DNA of 64,000 nucleotides from a bacterium. GTDB lineage: Bacteria; Cyanobacteriota; Vampirovibrionia; Vampirovibrionales; Vampirovibrionaceae. The DNA lies in assembly GCA_030429585.1 (NCBI GenBank), contig JAUIEU010000001.1, positions 124,001-188,000 of the forward strand. Direction: 5' to 3'. The position numbers and the translations under genes were made by a program. Under the pieces are notes generated by a model. That model was not told where the DNA came from. It worked only from the letters and a program-made list of their open reading frames with translations, and searched no databases. The stretch's first letter is position 1. The number at the start of each line of letters is the position of its first letter. Shown here piece by piece: positions 17,936 to 26,569 of this stretch.

Positions 17936-19072
17936 ATGGGCATTACAGAAATAGTGTGGTTGTTGGTGTGCGTGTTGGTGGGCATGGCCCTTAGTGTGCT
18001 AGATGCTTACTGGCAATTGCACACGGCCTTACTCGAGGCTGTCCATGCGTTGGTGTTAAGCATGCTATTGGCTGGGTGTGTGGTGGCCCATAATCGGTAC
18101 CCGCAAATTAGGCGTTTTGGGTGGCCCCAAATTTTGCTGGGGGTAACCTTGCTAACGTTAGGGGCCTGGGTGGATATTCTGGATCAGTACGATGTGGTGA
18201 TTTTGGGTATTCCGTTTGGGCATACGTGGCAGCAGGCTTTTTTAGAAAAAATACTGGGGTATTCCGCAGGCATTGGGTTAATTGGGGTGGGGTTTTGGCA
18301 GTGGTTGCCTTGGATGGTAAAAACTCGCCACGATGTGGAAGCCTTAAACACCAAACTAACGGATACCTTAACCACCGTAGATGAGCGTGTAGAAGCGGAG
18401 CGGATGACGATTTCTCGGGAGTTGCATGATGATGTGGCCCAACGATTAACGGCGCTGGGCTTTAGTGTTCAATTAGTAGAAGCCACCGTGGAGAAGGCGC
18501 CCCGTGAGCAATTAGTTGCCGTTCGGCAAGAGCTTTCTGATTGTTTGAAGACGGTGCGGCAGGTGTGTCGTAATTTGCGGCCCGATACCCTGGAGGTGTT
18601 AGGCGTTATTCCGGCGGTGGAAACCTATTTAACCCAATGCCGCCAACAAGTACCCGCCATGGTTTTTGAATTAACGTGCGCGGATAAAGAGGCGGTTGGG
18701 CAAGCCATTCAACAAGGGCTTTCGCCGGATGGGCAATTGCATTTGTACCGCCTAATACAAGAGAGTGTGCGCAATGCGGTAAAACATTCTGGGGGCGATA
18801 TTGTTGGTGTAGCCTTGGTGCTGGCCAATGCTACCTTAACCGCCACTATTACAGATAATGGCAACGGCTTACCTTGGGCAGGGAACGAAGCCCCGGCCAG
18901 CCAGGCTTTGGTGGAAGCAGGCCACTTAGGGGTGGCAGGCTTACGAGAACGTGCCACAGAATTGGGCGGCACGTATCGTTTGCAGGCTGGGCCTACGGGG
19001 CAGGGCGCCCAAGTGCATATTGTGGTGCCGTTGCTTCCGCAGCCTGTTGCCTTGCCCAGCGCTACCGTATAA
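17936..19072 (+). CDS. Membrane sensor histidine kinase, NarX/LiaS type
   Basis: From ATG 17936 the product is 378 residues: four hydrophobic segments (about 1-125) without a large periplasmic domain, a HisKA_3 domain with ISRELHDDVAQRL (phosphoacceptor His164), and a HATPase_c domain with ESVRNAVKHSGG (N box) and DNGNGLP (G1 box). It would sense a signal in or near the membrane and phosphorylate the response regulator encoded 34 bases downstream. A GTG at 17870 would add 22 residues, and GGGGAGG overlaps it; the ATG fits better with the first membrane helix. It is divergent from the pilus operon, a possible target. Confidence 0.88.
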   Translation: MGITEIVWLLVCVLVGMALSVLDAYWQLHTALLEAVHALVLSMLLAGCVVAHNRYPQIRRFGWPQILLGVTLLTLGAWVDILDQYDVVILGIPFGHTWQQAFLEKILGYSAGIGLIGVGFWQWLPWMVKTRHDVEALNTKLTDTLTTVDERVEAERMTISRELHDDVAQRLTALGFSVQLVEATVEKAPREQLVAVRQELSDCLKTVRQVCRNLRPDTLEVLGVIPAVETYLTQCRQQVPAMVFELTCADKEAVGQAIQQGLSPDGQLHLYRLIQESVRNAVKHSGGDIVGVALVLANATLTATITDNGNGLPWAGNEAPASQALVEAGHLGVAGLRERATELGGTYRLQAGPTGQGAQVHIVVPLLPQPVALPSATV

Positions 19073-19106
19073 TGCTTAGTATCCCTTTTATTTAGCGAAC
19101 ACAACC

Positions 19107-19784
19107 ATGACTGATACATTACCTCCGGACTCTGGTACCGCTACCGATGATGCGGCGGTAACGGTATTGTTGGTGGATGACCACCCATTACTGCGCGAAG
19201 GCCTGGCCCAGCTGTTGGGCACGCGGCCCGATATTACCATAGCGGCCCAGGCAAGCAACGGCGAAGAAGCCGTGGTAATGGCCTTAAGCCATAAGCCAGA
19301 TGTTATTTTAATGGATGTGAACATGCCCAAGGTCAATGGGTTTGAAGCCACCAAAGCGATTTTAACCACGTGGCCGGATGCTAATATTTTGGTGCTTACC
19401 AACCAAGATGAACCCACAGTCGTAAAGCAGTTTACGGCGCTGACGATTCGAGGGTTTTTACTCAAAGATGTTGGCTTGGATGCCTTGGTTTCCGCTATCT
19501 ATAAGGCCAAGGTGGGCCAGCAGGTGCCCCTTGCGGAAGAATTATCGGATAAACTATCGGCGGCTAGCCAGCCTACCGGTAATGCGGCCTTGTTAGAGCC
19601 GCTTACCGAACGTGAGTTGGACGTGTTGCAAGCCTTGGCGCAAGGTAAAAATAATGCGGCCATTGCTGATGTGTTGTGTGTTAGCCCCAAAACGGTGCAC
19701 AATCATTTGTATAATATTTACGGAAAATTAGGGGTTAATAGCCGCGGCGAGGCTATTGTGTGGGCCTTGGAAAACCTTAACTAA
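19107..19784 (+). CDS. NarL/FixJ-family response regulator
   Basis: The 225-residue protein has a receiver domain (about 18-135) with the acidic pair VDDH, phosphoacceptor Asp70 in ILMDVNMP and Lys120 in LLKD, then a LuxR-type helix-turn-helix (about 155-220, LTERELDVLQALAQGKNN and CVSPKTVHNHLYNIYGKL). It is the cognate partner of the upstream kinase. Its target genes cannot be read from the sequence. Confidence 0.93.
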   Translation: MTDTLPPDSGTATDDAAVTVLLVDDHPLLREGLAQLLGTRPDITIAAQASNGEEAVVMALSHKPDVILMDVNMPKVNGFEATKAILTTWPDANILVLTNQDEPTVVKQFTALTIRGFLLKDVGLDALVSAIYKAKVGQQVPLAEELSDKLSAASQPTGNAALLEPLTERELDVLQALAQGKNNAAIADVLCVSPKTVHNHLYNIYGKLGVNSRGEAIVWALENLN

Positions 19785-19785
19785 A

Positions 19786-19983
19786 TTACCCTACTACCAC
19801 TAATAGGGCATTAACGGTTTCCATAGTGTGGTTAATAATTAGCTGGCCAGTGGCCCAGCCGCCCCCCACGCCAAACCCCATAACGCTTAGGGTCGCCATC
19901 ACCAATGCGCCGCTAAATTCCACTATGCCTTGGCCTGGGTTGGCGTTGTGGCGGATGTGTTTATTAGCGGCGGTGTTGTTCAT
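19786..19983 (-). CDS. Small TadE/Flp-like membrane protein
   Basis: The 65-residue product starts at ATG 19983 behind AAAGAGA and ends two bases from the response regulator stop. After a polar N-terminus it has PGQGIVEFSGALVMATLSVMG: the GQGxVEF motif followed by a hydrophobic helix is the pattern of TadE-type pseudopilins and Flp prepilins. A Gly-rich region and a second amphipathic stretch follow. It could be a minor pilin or pseudopilin for the Tad-like system implied also at 32144-32629. A longer in-frame upstream start exists but its extension looks non-coding. Confidence 0.5.
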   Translation of the reverse strand: MNNTAANKHIRHNANPGQGIVEFSGALVMATLSVMGFGVGGGWATGQLIINHTMETVNALLVVVG

Positions 19984-20177
19984 GGTGAGTCTCTTTCTTT
20001 CGTAAAATAACGGGGGAGATAAGTTGATAATTAAATAAGGGGTTTCCAACCGGGGTGAGTTTGTTGTGTGTTTGTATAGTAGGTATCGCCGCATCGCCCG
20101 GCGGCCCTATCGTCCAAGGGGTTAGAGTCCTCTACACCTATGGGTTAATATTGCCAGGCTTAGGGGATTGGTATCTA

Positions 20178-20213
20178 TAAAAAAAGGCGCTATCCGTATA
20201 GATAACGCCTTTA
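20178..20213 (-). terminator. Terminator after the secreted basic protein
   Basis: Minus-strand stem AAGGCGTTATC/GATAGCGCCTT with short loop, then TTTTTTTATAG. It ends the gene at 20235-20603. Confidence 0.7.
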
Positions 20214-20234
20214 AAAGTTTGGTATGGGGGCTTT

Positions 20235-20603
20235 TTAAAATCCAACCCGCACATAGCGGCGAATAGGATTGACCCGATTGATGCTGCGGCGCACAAATCC
20301 ACCGGTTAGCTGCCGGGTACGCCCTAAATATAGGCCGTTGTTATTACGGTTGCCGTTGTTATAAAAGCGTTGGGCGCGGTTGTACCGGCCATTGCGGCGT
20401 GTTTGGCAGGGCCGCACATAGCGGTTGCTGCGCACCATGCGGTAAGGGTTGTTGTTTAGCATGGGGGTGTTGTAAAACCGGCTGGTAACGGGGGCATAGT
20501 AGTTGCCGTGGGCAAAGGCAGGGGCCGGTGTTAGGGCCATTGCCCCTAATAGTGCTAAGGCCAATGCGCTAATGCGGGTGGTGTTCCATAAACGGTGTAA
20601 CAT
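20235..20603 (-). CDS. Secreted Arg/Asn/Tyr-rich hypothetical protein
   Basis: I do not recognise this 122-residue protein. It has a clear signal peptide (residues 1-31, ending APAFA) and a mature part of about 90 residues rich in Arg, Asn and Tyr, strongly basic (for example NGRYNRAQRFYNNGNRNNN), with one Cys. GGGAGGAG lies just upstream of the ATG. A strong terminator follows, so it is a single-gene unit. A basic, disordered, exported protein could bind polymer, DNA or cell wall; that is only a guess. Confidence 0.65.
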   Translation of the reverse strand: MLHRLWNTTRISALALALLGAMALTPAPAFAHGNYYAPVTSRFYNTPMLNNNPYRMVRSNRYVRPCQTRRNGRYNRAQRFYNNGNRNNNGLYLGRTRQLTGGFVRRSINRVNPIRRYVRVGF

Positions 20604-20811
20604 GGGTGCTCCTCCCAGCCCTTATTGGGCGGTGGTTTTGTGAATTTTGTTTCCTGTAAAGCCAATTGCAGAGGCCGTATATAGGCCTGTATGTATATAA
20701 AGCCTATGAACAGAGCGGATTGTTCCATAATGTTAAGGAATGTATCGTCTGTCTTTCGTTTAGAATAGTAGGGAATGACACCCACCCCACCTCAACATTT
20801 TAGGCTTTATT

Positions 20812-21639
20812 GTGACGATTACCTTAATTGATACCCATGCCCACGTGGATTATATCCACCGCCAAGAGGGGCCTAAACCCTACCCAGACGAAGCCGGGTT
20901 TACGGATGCTGCGAATGTAATGCAGCGTGCCTTGGGCAATGGTGTGGTGGCCACTATTAACCCAGGCACAGCCCCAGAAACCTTTGATGACGTGCTGGCC
21001 ATGGCGGATGCTAACGAGGGCGTGTATGCGGCCTTAGCTGTACACCCGTGTGATGTGGAGAATGTCCCTGACCGGGCGGCATTAATGGCACGGGTGAATG
21101 AGCTGACCCATCACCCAAAAGTGGTGGCGGTTGGTGAAACGGGCCTGGATTATTACCACGACCTAACCTATATAGAGACGCAAAAAGCCTTTTTTAATGA
21201 TTTTTTAGCCATGGCGGTGGCAAAAGATTTACCGGTGATTATCCACGACCGTGATGCACACCAGGATGTGGCTGCCATGGTGGATGCCCACCCAGGGGTA
21301 CGCGGCGTGATGCATTGCTTTGGCGGTGATGCAGCGTTTGCCATGGAGATGGTGGCGAAAGGGTTCTATATTAGTTTTGCTGGCAATGTTACCTTTAAAA
21401 ATGCGAAGGATTTACACGAGGCCGCTAAAATAGTGCCGTTAGAACATATGCTGGTGGAAACGGATTCGCCCTTTTTGGCCCCTGTACCCCACCGCGGTAA
21501 ACATAACGAGCCGGCCAATGTGCGCCATGTGGCAGAATACATTGCCGAATTGCGCGGCATTAGCATGGACGAGGTGGCGCGTGTAACCACAGCCAACGCT
21601 TGCCGTTTGTTTAACCTACCTGTTCCCTTGGCGGAGTAG
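20812..21639 (+). CDS. tatD: TatD-family metal-dependent hydrolase
   Basis: TatD proteins are metal-dependent DNases of the amidohydrolase superfamily. The 275-residue product has the HxH metal site in DTHAHVDY (residues 7-14), GETGLDYYHD (Glu of the metal pair), VIIHDRDAHQD, MHCFGGD and the late ETDSPFLAPVPHRGKHNEP block, all diagnostic. The start is GTG 20812. Its stop overlaps the next gene's possible GTG start (TAGTG), so translation is probably coupled. Confidence 0.93.
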   Translation: MTITLIDTHAHVDYIHRQEGPKPYPDEAGFTDAANVMQRALGNGVVATINPGTAPETFDDVLAMADANEGVYAALAVHPCDVENVPDRAALMARVNELTHHPKVVAVGETGLDYYHDLTYIETQKAFFNDFLAMAVAKDLPVIIHDRDAHQDVAAMVDAHPGVRGVMHCFGGDAAFAMEMVAKGFYISFAGNVTFKNAKDLHEAAKIVPLEHMLVETDSPFLAPVPHRGKHNEPANVRHVAEYIAELRGISMDEVARVTTANACRLFNLPVPLAE

Positions 21640-21644
21640 TGGCC

Positions 21645-21896
21645 ATGCTGATTGTATTACCATCGGATGGAATGACCACCAAGGCCAGTGTTTGGCTTAA
21701 CGATGAAGGTGTCGCGCACCAGGTGATTGGACTACCAACAAGGTTGGAGTATAAAACCGGGGCCAATACGGCTATTTTTTTGGATGGCGACGACAATATG
21801 GATGTGCCCATGCGCTTAAGCAAACAGCGCTTTGTGGTGATGCGGGTATTTAGAGAATTTGAATTGCAACCCGGTGATGTGGCAAATGATGCGTAA
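21645..21896 (+). CDS. DUF3343-like small protein
   Basis: The product is 83 residues from ATG 21645, or 85 from the overlapping GTG 21639. The opening LIVLPSDGMTTKASVWLNDEGV and the following PTRLEYKTGANTAIFL fit the layout of DUF3343 (putative sulfur/selenium carrier): a FPS-type strand, a helix that ends before a xGI/GV, then a PTP-like turn and a glycine. The family's usual Cys in the CG turn is replaced (KTGANTA), so the carrier chemistry would be lost. It overlaps the next gene by 11 bases. The family call is tentative. Confidence 0.5.
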   Translation: MLIVLPSDGMTTKASVWLNDEGVAHQVIGLPTRLEYKTGANTAIFLDGDDNMDVPMRLSKQRFVVMRVFREFELQPGDVANDA

Positions 21897-23157
21897 GCTG
21901 TTTTTGTTAGCCTTGCCCTGGTGTTCGGTAGTGGCGTTATTGTTTGGCCTAACAGGCTGTGCAACACCACACGCCAACCACGTGGGTGCCATAGAACTGG
22001 AATTGTGGACCTTACAGTTAAGTACCTTTGATAGTGTGATTACCCCCATGTTGCGGGGCTTTGAAAAAGCCCACCCTGGGGTAATCGTTCGGTGGGTGGA
22101 TGTGCCCTTTAGCCAGGGCGAAAAACGCGCTATTACCGCCATGCTTAGCCCAAACGTGCCAGATGTGATTAATTTAAACCCGGATTTTGCTGCCTTGTTG
22201 GCGGCCCGTGGGGCGTTACGTAATATGGCAACGGCTATTCCGGCTACCGAGCAGGCGGTGTATTTACCTGCGGCGTGGCAGGCCTGCACCTTAGCCTTGC
22301 CAGGTAAGGCGCCAGTTACCTTTGGGGTGCCGTGGTATTTAACCAGTAGTGTGTTGGTAGTGAATCAATCCTTATTACCGGTGCCCCCGCCAGCGGATTT
22401 AGCGGCCTTGGCCAGCGGGCACGGTACACCGGCGGTAACGGGGTATCGGTTTTTCCCTTATATTGCTCGCAGTGGTGGGTTGCTTAAGGCCTTGTTTGCC
22501 CACGGGTTGTATGCCCCCGGCGAACCAGTGGCCCAAGTACTGCAAAAAAAAGAAACGGCTCGTTTTGTAGCCCAGTGGAAACAACTGTTTGATGCTGGCG
22601 CCATTCCGCGAGAAATCCTAACCGATGGGCCCCAAACCGCGGTAGAACATTTCCAAGCTAACCGCCTGCAAATGATGAATACGGGGACGAACTTCTTAAA
22701 TATTATTAAAGAAAATGCCCCCGATGTGTATGCCAACACAGGGGTGTTTCCTCAATTCCCAGCCCAAACAAACCACCCCTTGTTTAGCACCATGTTGCTG
22801 GCGGTACCGGCTAAAAGCCGCCATCCACAATTGGCCACCCAGTTGGCCCAGTGGCTAACCAATACACCCCATCAGCTGGCCTTATCAGCGGCCGCCCCGG
22901 TGCTGCCGAGCACGGTTAGTGGCGTACAACAGCTGGGCACTTTAGCAACAACGTATAATGAAGACGCCAAGCAACACGCCGCCCGAACCCTAAGTGCCCG
23001 CCAGTTATTGGCTGCCACGAGTGCGTACCCAGCTATTCCGCATCAAAAAACCATTCATAATTGGGTAGACCATTACACACAAGCGGCTCTGTTAGGTACA
23101 ATGGACATTGACGCGGCCTTGAAAGAGGCGGCAAGCAACATCAATGCGCTGGAATAA
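21886..23157 (+). CDS. Extracellular solute-binding lipoprotein
   Basis: The 423-residue product (start ATG 21886 or 21889) has a lipoprotein signal peptide with lipobox LTGC at about residue 24. The mature part begins IELELWTLQLSTFDSVITPMLRGF and continues with EKAHPGVIVRWVDVP and PDVINLNPDFAALL, the pattern of family 1 sugar-type ABC substrate-binding proteins. These capture sugars or oligosaccharides and hand them to an inner-membrane permease. No permease or ATPase gene is adjacent; the neighbours are tatD and an aldehyde dehydrogenase, so it must work with transporter parts encoded elsewhere. Confidence 0.85.
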   Translation: MMRKLFLLALPWCSVVALLFGLTGCATPHANHVGAIELELWTLQLSTFDSVITPMLRGFEKAHPGVIVRWVDVPFSQGEKRAITAMLSPNVPDVINLNPDFAALLAARGALRNMATAIPATEQAVYLPAAWQACTLALPGKAPVTFGVPWYLTSSVLVVNQSLLPVPPPADLAALASGHGTPAVTGYRFFPYIARSGGLLKALFAHGLYAPGEPVAQVLQKKETARFVAQWKQLFDAGAIPREILTDGPQTAVEHFQANRLQMMNTGTNFLNIIKENAPDVYANTGVFPQFPAQTNHPLFSTMLLAVPAKSRHPQLATQLAQWLTNTPHQLALSAAAPVLPSTVSGVQQLGTLATTYNEDAKQHAARTLSARQLLAATSAYPAIPHQKTIHNWVDHYTQAALLGTMDIDAALKEAASNINALE

Positions 23158-23205
23158 ACCACGTTGGGCACATTATTCCGCGCTGGATAGCGAGATTGGA
23201 ACTGC

Positions 23206-24648
23206 ATGATTGTCATGTCTGCCGAGCAACCGGCCCCGATACAACTGGCCAGCCAAGAATGGCAACAACCTACCCTGCCTGTACTTAAGGTGGTGTACCC
23301 TGGCGATGCCGTAACGGTGGTGGGCTGCTGCCATATGATTACGGATGCCGAACTGACTATGGTGGCAGAAAAGGCAGAACAAACCTTTTTGGCTTATAAA
23401 CAAACGCCCCACCACGAGCGGGCGGCTATTTTAGAACGTTTAGCAGCAGGCATTCAGCAGCACGCCGAAAATTTGGCCAAGCTGATTACATTAGAGTGCG
23501 GCAAACCCATCAAACTCTCTAACGATGAAGTAAACCGTGCCATAGAGGTATGCCGCGGGTATGCCAATCAATTGGCCGTCAATGAAAATCGCGTGGTGCA
23601 GGTGCAAGGGCGAGAAGCCACCATACGGCCCTTCCCGGTAGGGCCCGTGCTGGCCATAACACCGTATAATTTCCCCTTAAATTTGGTGGTGCACAAAGTA
23701 GCCCCTGCCATTGCTGCTGGGTGTAGCATTACGGTGAAACCCAGTAGCAAAACCCCCTTAACCGCCTTGTACCTGGGCCGCCTAGCAGCAGAAGCGGGCT
23801 ACAATGCGTTGCAAGTGGTGCCTGCCGAATCCGCTGTGGCAGAGAAACTGGTAAAGATGCCCGTGTTTAAAAAATTCTCGTTTACGGGCAGCGATTCGGT
23901 GGGTTGGCGGTTAGCTCAGCAATCGGCCACTAAAAAAATAACGTTAGAATGTGGTGGCAATGCCGCCTGCATTATTAATGATGTGCCTGATAATAAATTA
24001 AAAACAGTGGCTAGGCGGTTAGCCCACGGGGCTTTTGATTACAGTGGGCAAAGTTGTATTGCTGTTCAGCGGGTGTTGGTTAAAAAAGATTTGTTAGAAG
24101 AGCTGACTCCGTTACTCATCCAAGAGGCGCGAAATTTGGTGGTGGGCAACCCCCTGCTGCCAGAAACCGACATTGGCCCCATGATTACCCCGGAAGATGT
24201 GTTTAGGGTGCGTAACCTGATTAAAAACACCATTAATACAGGCGGCAATGTGGTGTATGGCGGCAATACCTACAACGCGCTAACCATGAACCCCACTATT
24301 TTTAATCGTACCGCCCCAGCCATGGCCATTAATACGGATGAAGTGTTTGGCCCGGTAATGACGTTGGAAGGTTATGATGATTTTGATGCTGCCCTGGCCA
24401 CGGCTAATACCAGCCGCTATGGGTTGCAAGTGGGCGTGTATACCCAGGATTGGCAAAAAACCCAACGCGCTTATGACGTGATGGATGTGGGCGGCGTGAT
24501 GCTAAACGATGTGCCCACGACTCGCTTGGATGTGTTGCCCTATGGTGGGGTTAAGGCCAGTGGCCTTGGGCGAGAAGGGGTGATGACGGGCATTGCCGAA
24601 ATGAGTGTGTTAAAAACCTTGGTGATGGATAGAACCTTTGGCCAATAA
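23206..24648 (+). CDS. NAD(P)-dependent aldehyde dehydrogenase
   Basis: The 480-residue protein is a full-length ALDH. It has the PYNFPLN block (153-159), the cofactor segment SFTGSDSVGWRL, the general-base Glu248 in LECGG, and the nucleophile Cys284 in SGQSCIAVQR. The early ECGKPI and VKPSSKTPLT blocks place it nearest to lactaldehyde/glyceraldehyde-type dehydrogenases (GapN-like group). The exact substrate is not readable. It starts 48 bases after the binding-protein stop on the same strand. It is convergent with the gene at 24662. Confidence 0.9.
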   Translation: MIVMSAEQPAPIQLASQEWQQPTLPVLKVVYPGDAVTVVGCCHMITDAELTMVAEKAEQTFLAYKQTPHHERAAILERLAAGIQQHAENLAKLITLECGKPIKLSNDEVNRAIEVCRGYANQLAVNENRVVQVQGREATIRPFPVGPVLAITPYNFPLNLVVHKVAPAIAAGCSITVKPSSKTPLTALYLGRLAAEAGYNALQVVPAESAVAEKLVKMPVFKKFSFTGSDSVGWRLAQQSATKKITLECGGNAACIINDVPDNKLKTVARRLAHGAFDYSGQSCIAVQRVLVKKDLLEELTPLLIQEARNLVVGNPLLPETDIGPMITPEDVFRVRNLIKNTINTGGNVVYGGNTYNALTMNPTIFNRTAPAMAINTDEVFGPVMTLEGYDDFDAALATANTSRYGLQVGVYTQDWQKTQRAYDVMDVGGVMLNDVPTTRLDVLPYGGVKASGLGREGVMTGIAEMSVLKTLVMDRTFGQ

Positions 24649-24661
24649 CGGCTGGTTAATC

Positions 24662-25681
24662 TTAAGCAGAAACATTGAGTGACGAAGTGCTCAGCGGTTG
24701 CGTTCGCAAGGCTTCGGCGGTTTTAGCTTCGTGCCATAGTAGGTTGTATACGGCGGCTAGGGTGCGCTGGCCTTCTTGGTAGCGCTTGGCCACAATGGGT
24801 TTTAAGGCTTGTTTCAGTTGGGCCTTGTAGCGCTCTGGTTGTTGCAGGGCTTGCGGCATTTGATGAAACACCTTTTGTTGGGCAGCAAACAGTTCAAAAC
24901 TGGTTAAGTAGCTCGCCATTAATTGCTTGCGCAGGTAAGGCTTAAGGGTAGCACTGGTCAGTGGTGGGGGCGATTGCAGACGAGCTTGCTGGGCGAGTTG
25001 CACCAATTCATCAGCGGTAAATAATTCGCCTTCTACAAATTCATGGATACCAGTGGCTAAGCTCTCAGGTCGTTGGGCGCTGGCAGGGGCCAAGGTCCAG
25101 TTAAAAAACCGGGTGGCATGGAGCGGCATGTGTAAATCGGTCACATAATGAGATAAAGCCCCAAGGGCTTGCACCGCGTTTTGATGGGTAATGCGTTCTT
25201 GCTGGGCGTCGCCGTTGCTGTGAACGGTGGTTAATGCCTCTAAGGCCGCATTAAATTGCTCAATCGCACTGTCGTAGACGGTGGTGCCAGTGGGTAGGTC
25301 GGCTTCTTGCAGGGGGGTGCCCTGCCATTGTTGGGTTAGCCAGGCTTGCCGCTTTGGCGAAAACACGGCATACAGCATGTCCCACGGGGTTTTGCCGTTG
25401 TCTGCCCCCAGGCCTAGTTGCGAGGTATTGCTGGGGGCATCTAGGTTGGCAAAATGGCCAGGGCCCTTGTGTAAGGTATCTTGGGCGTTATCGTGCCATT
25501 GGATAGTGCCCTGGTTCTTAGCCAAATAGTTGGCAAATTGCTTGTCTTCCACGCTGCCTAAGGCACCTTGGTTTAAGGCCGCGTGCTGCGGGCCTTGCCA
25601 TCCAAAGGAAGGTCCAGTTGTTGTAAAAGGCAGGGGCATTATAAAGTAGGGGTGTGTCTGGTTAGTCTCATCCAAACGCAC
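24662..25681 (-). CDS. Phospholipase C / S1-P1 nuclease superfamily protein
   Basis: The core block ALGALSHYVTDLHMPLHA (about residues 170-187) followed by GIHEFVEGELF (about 208-218) matches the zinc site order H-x3-D-x3-H...H-x3-E of zinc-dependent phospholipase C and S1/P1 nucleases. An early HKGPGHFANLD (66-76) supplies further His/Asp. Those families are usually secreted with an N-terminal Trp as zinc ligand; here no signal peptide is seen and Trp is not at the terminus. The start may be GTG 25681 (AGGGG upstream) or ATG 25639. It could be an intracellular or differently exported hydrolase. Confidence 0.6.
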   Translation of the reverse strand: MRLDETNQTHPYFIMPLPFTTTGPSFGWQGPQHAALNQGALGSVEDKQFANYLAKNQGTIQWHDNAQDTLHKGPGHFANLDAPSNTSQLGLGADNGKTPWDMLYAVFSPKRQAWLTQQWQGTPLQEADLPTGTTVYDSAIEQFNAALEALTTVHSNGDAQQERITHQNAVQALGALSHYVTDLHMPLHATRFFNWTLAPASAQRPESLATGIHEFVEGELFTADELVQLAQQARLQSPPPLTSATLKPYLRKQLMASYLTSFELFAAQQKVFHQMPQALQQPERYKAQLKQALKPIVAKRYQEGQRTLAAVYNLLWHEAKTAEALRTQPLSTSSLNVSA

Positions 25682-25734
25682 AAAGGCCCCTGAACCTAAT
25701 TTGTTGCTATTCGGCGCCCAATAACACGGATTGT

Positions 25735-26538
25735 TTACAGATCCAGGGCGTGCTCTAACCCTATCTGTAAGCCGGTAATGCTGGGCACGTGCCGAATAGC
25801 CCGCATAACGCCGGGCATAAAGGTGTCGTAGCTAAAGGTATCGTGACGAACCGTCAGCAGTTCTCCTTCGCCCCCAAACAGCACTTCTTGGTGGGCAATC
25901 ATGCCAGGCAGGCGCACACTGTGGATGGGGATATTGTTGGCGCTTTTACCACCCAGCGACCCAGGGATAAGTTCGGTGGCGTCTACCACCTTCGGGTTGT
26001 TGCCGTCGGGGTGATTCATCAACAAGGCGGTTTGGGCTGCCGTGCCACTGGGGGCATCGTTTTTAGTGTTGCGGTGGTATTCCACAATCTCGCTGTGCTG
26101 AAAGTAATGGCTGGCCTGCTTGGCAAACTGCATCATTAGCACGGCGCCAAGAGAAAAGTTAGGCACAATAAAGCAACCGATGTTGGGTTGCTTAGCTAAA
26201 GCTTGGGTGATTTTTTCGCGGGCGGCTTCGTTCATGCCGCTGGTACCTACCACGGTGGCTATGCCGTGCTGGATGGCCAGTAAGGTGTTTTCTAACCCAA
26301 TTTTAGGGTGGGTTACATCCACCACCACATCGGCGGTATGGCCCTTGGCAAGCCAATCGCCAAGGCTGGCGGCAAACAAAAGTTCGGTGCCAGGTATGGG
26401 CTGCCCGGCAGCGCTAGGCGCAATACCACCAACAAGTGCCATATCGGGTTGTTCTAAAATAGTGGCCATAATGGGGCGGCCCATTTTGCCGCTGGCCCCG
26501 GTTACCACCACCTGAATCGGCGAAGCATTAGTAGGCAT
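25735..26538 (-). CDS. dapB: 4-hydroxy-tetrahydrodipicolinate reductase
   Basis: DapB makes tetrahydrodipicolinate for diaminopimelate and lysine. The 267-residue protein has the nucleotide motif VVVTGASGKMGRPI (9-22), a GTSGMNE block, the FSLGAVLMM segment and the family signature EIVEYHRNTKNDAPSGTA, where the usual HH is YHR but the catalytic Lys and PSGT stay. The gene is third in a ddl-ftsQ-dapB run on the minus strand, 31 bases after ftsQ, placing wall-precursor and division genes together. Confidence 0.95.
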   Translation of the reverse strand: MPTNASPIQVVVTGASGKMGRPIMATILEQPDMALVGGIAPSAAGQPIPGTELLFAASLGDWLAKGHTADVVVDVTHPKIGLENTLLAIQHGIATVVGTSGMNEAAREKITQALAKQPNIGCFIVPNFSLGAVLMMQFAKQASHYFQHSEIVEYHRNTKNDAPSGTAAQTALLMNHPDGNNPKVVDATELIPGSLGGKSANNIPIHSVRLPGMIAHQEVLFGGEGELLTVRHDTFSYDTFMPGVMRAIRHVPSITGLQIGLEHALDL

Positions 26539-26569
26539 CAGTCAGTCATCCTTAAAGGTGTATAACGGT

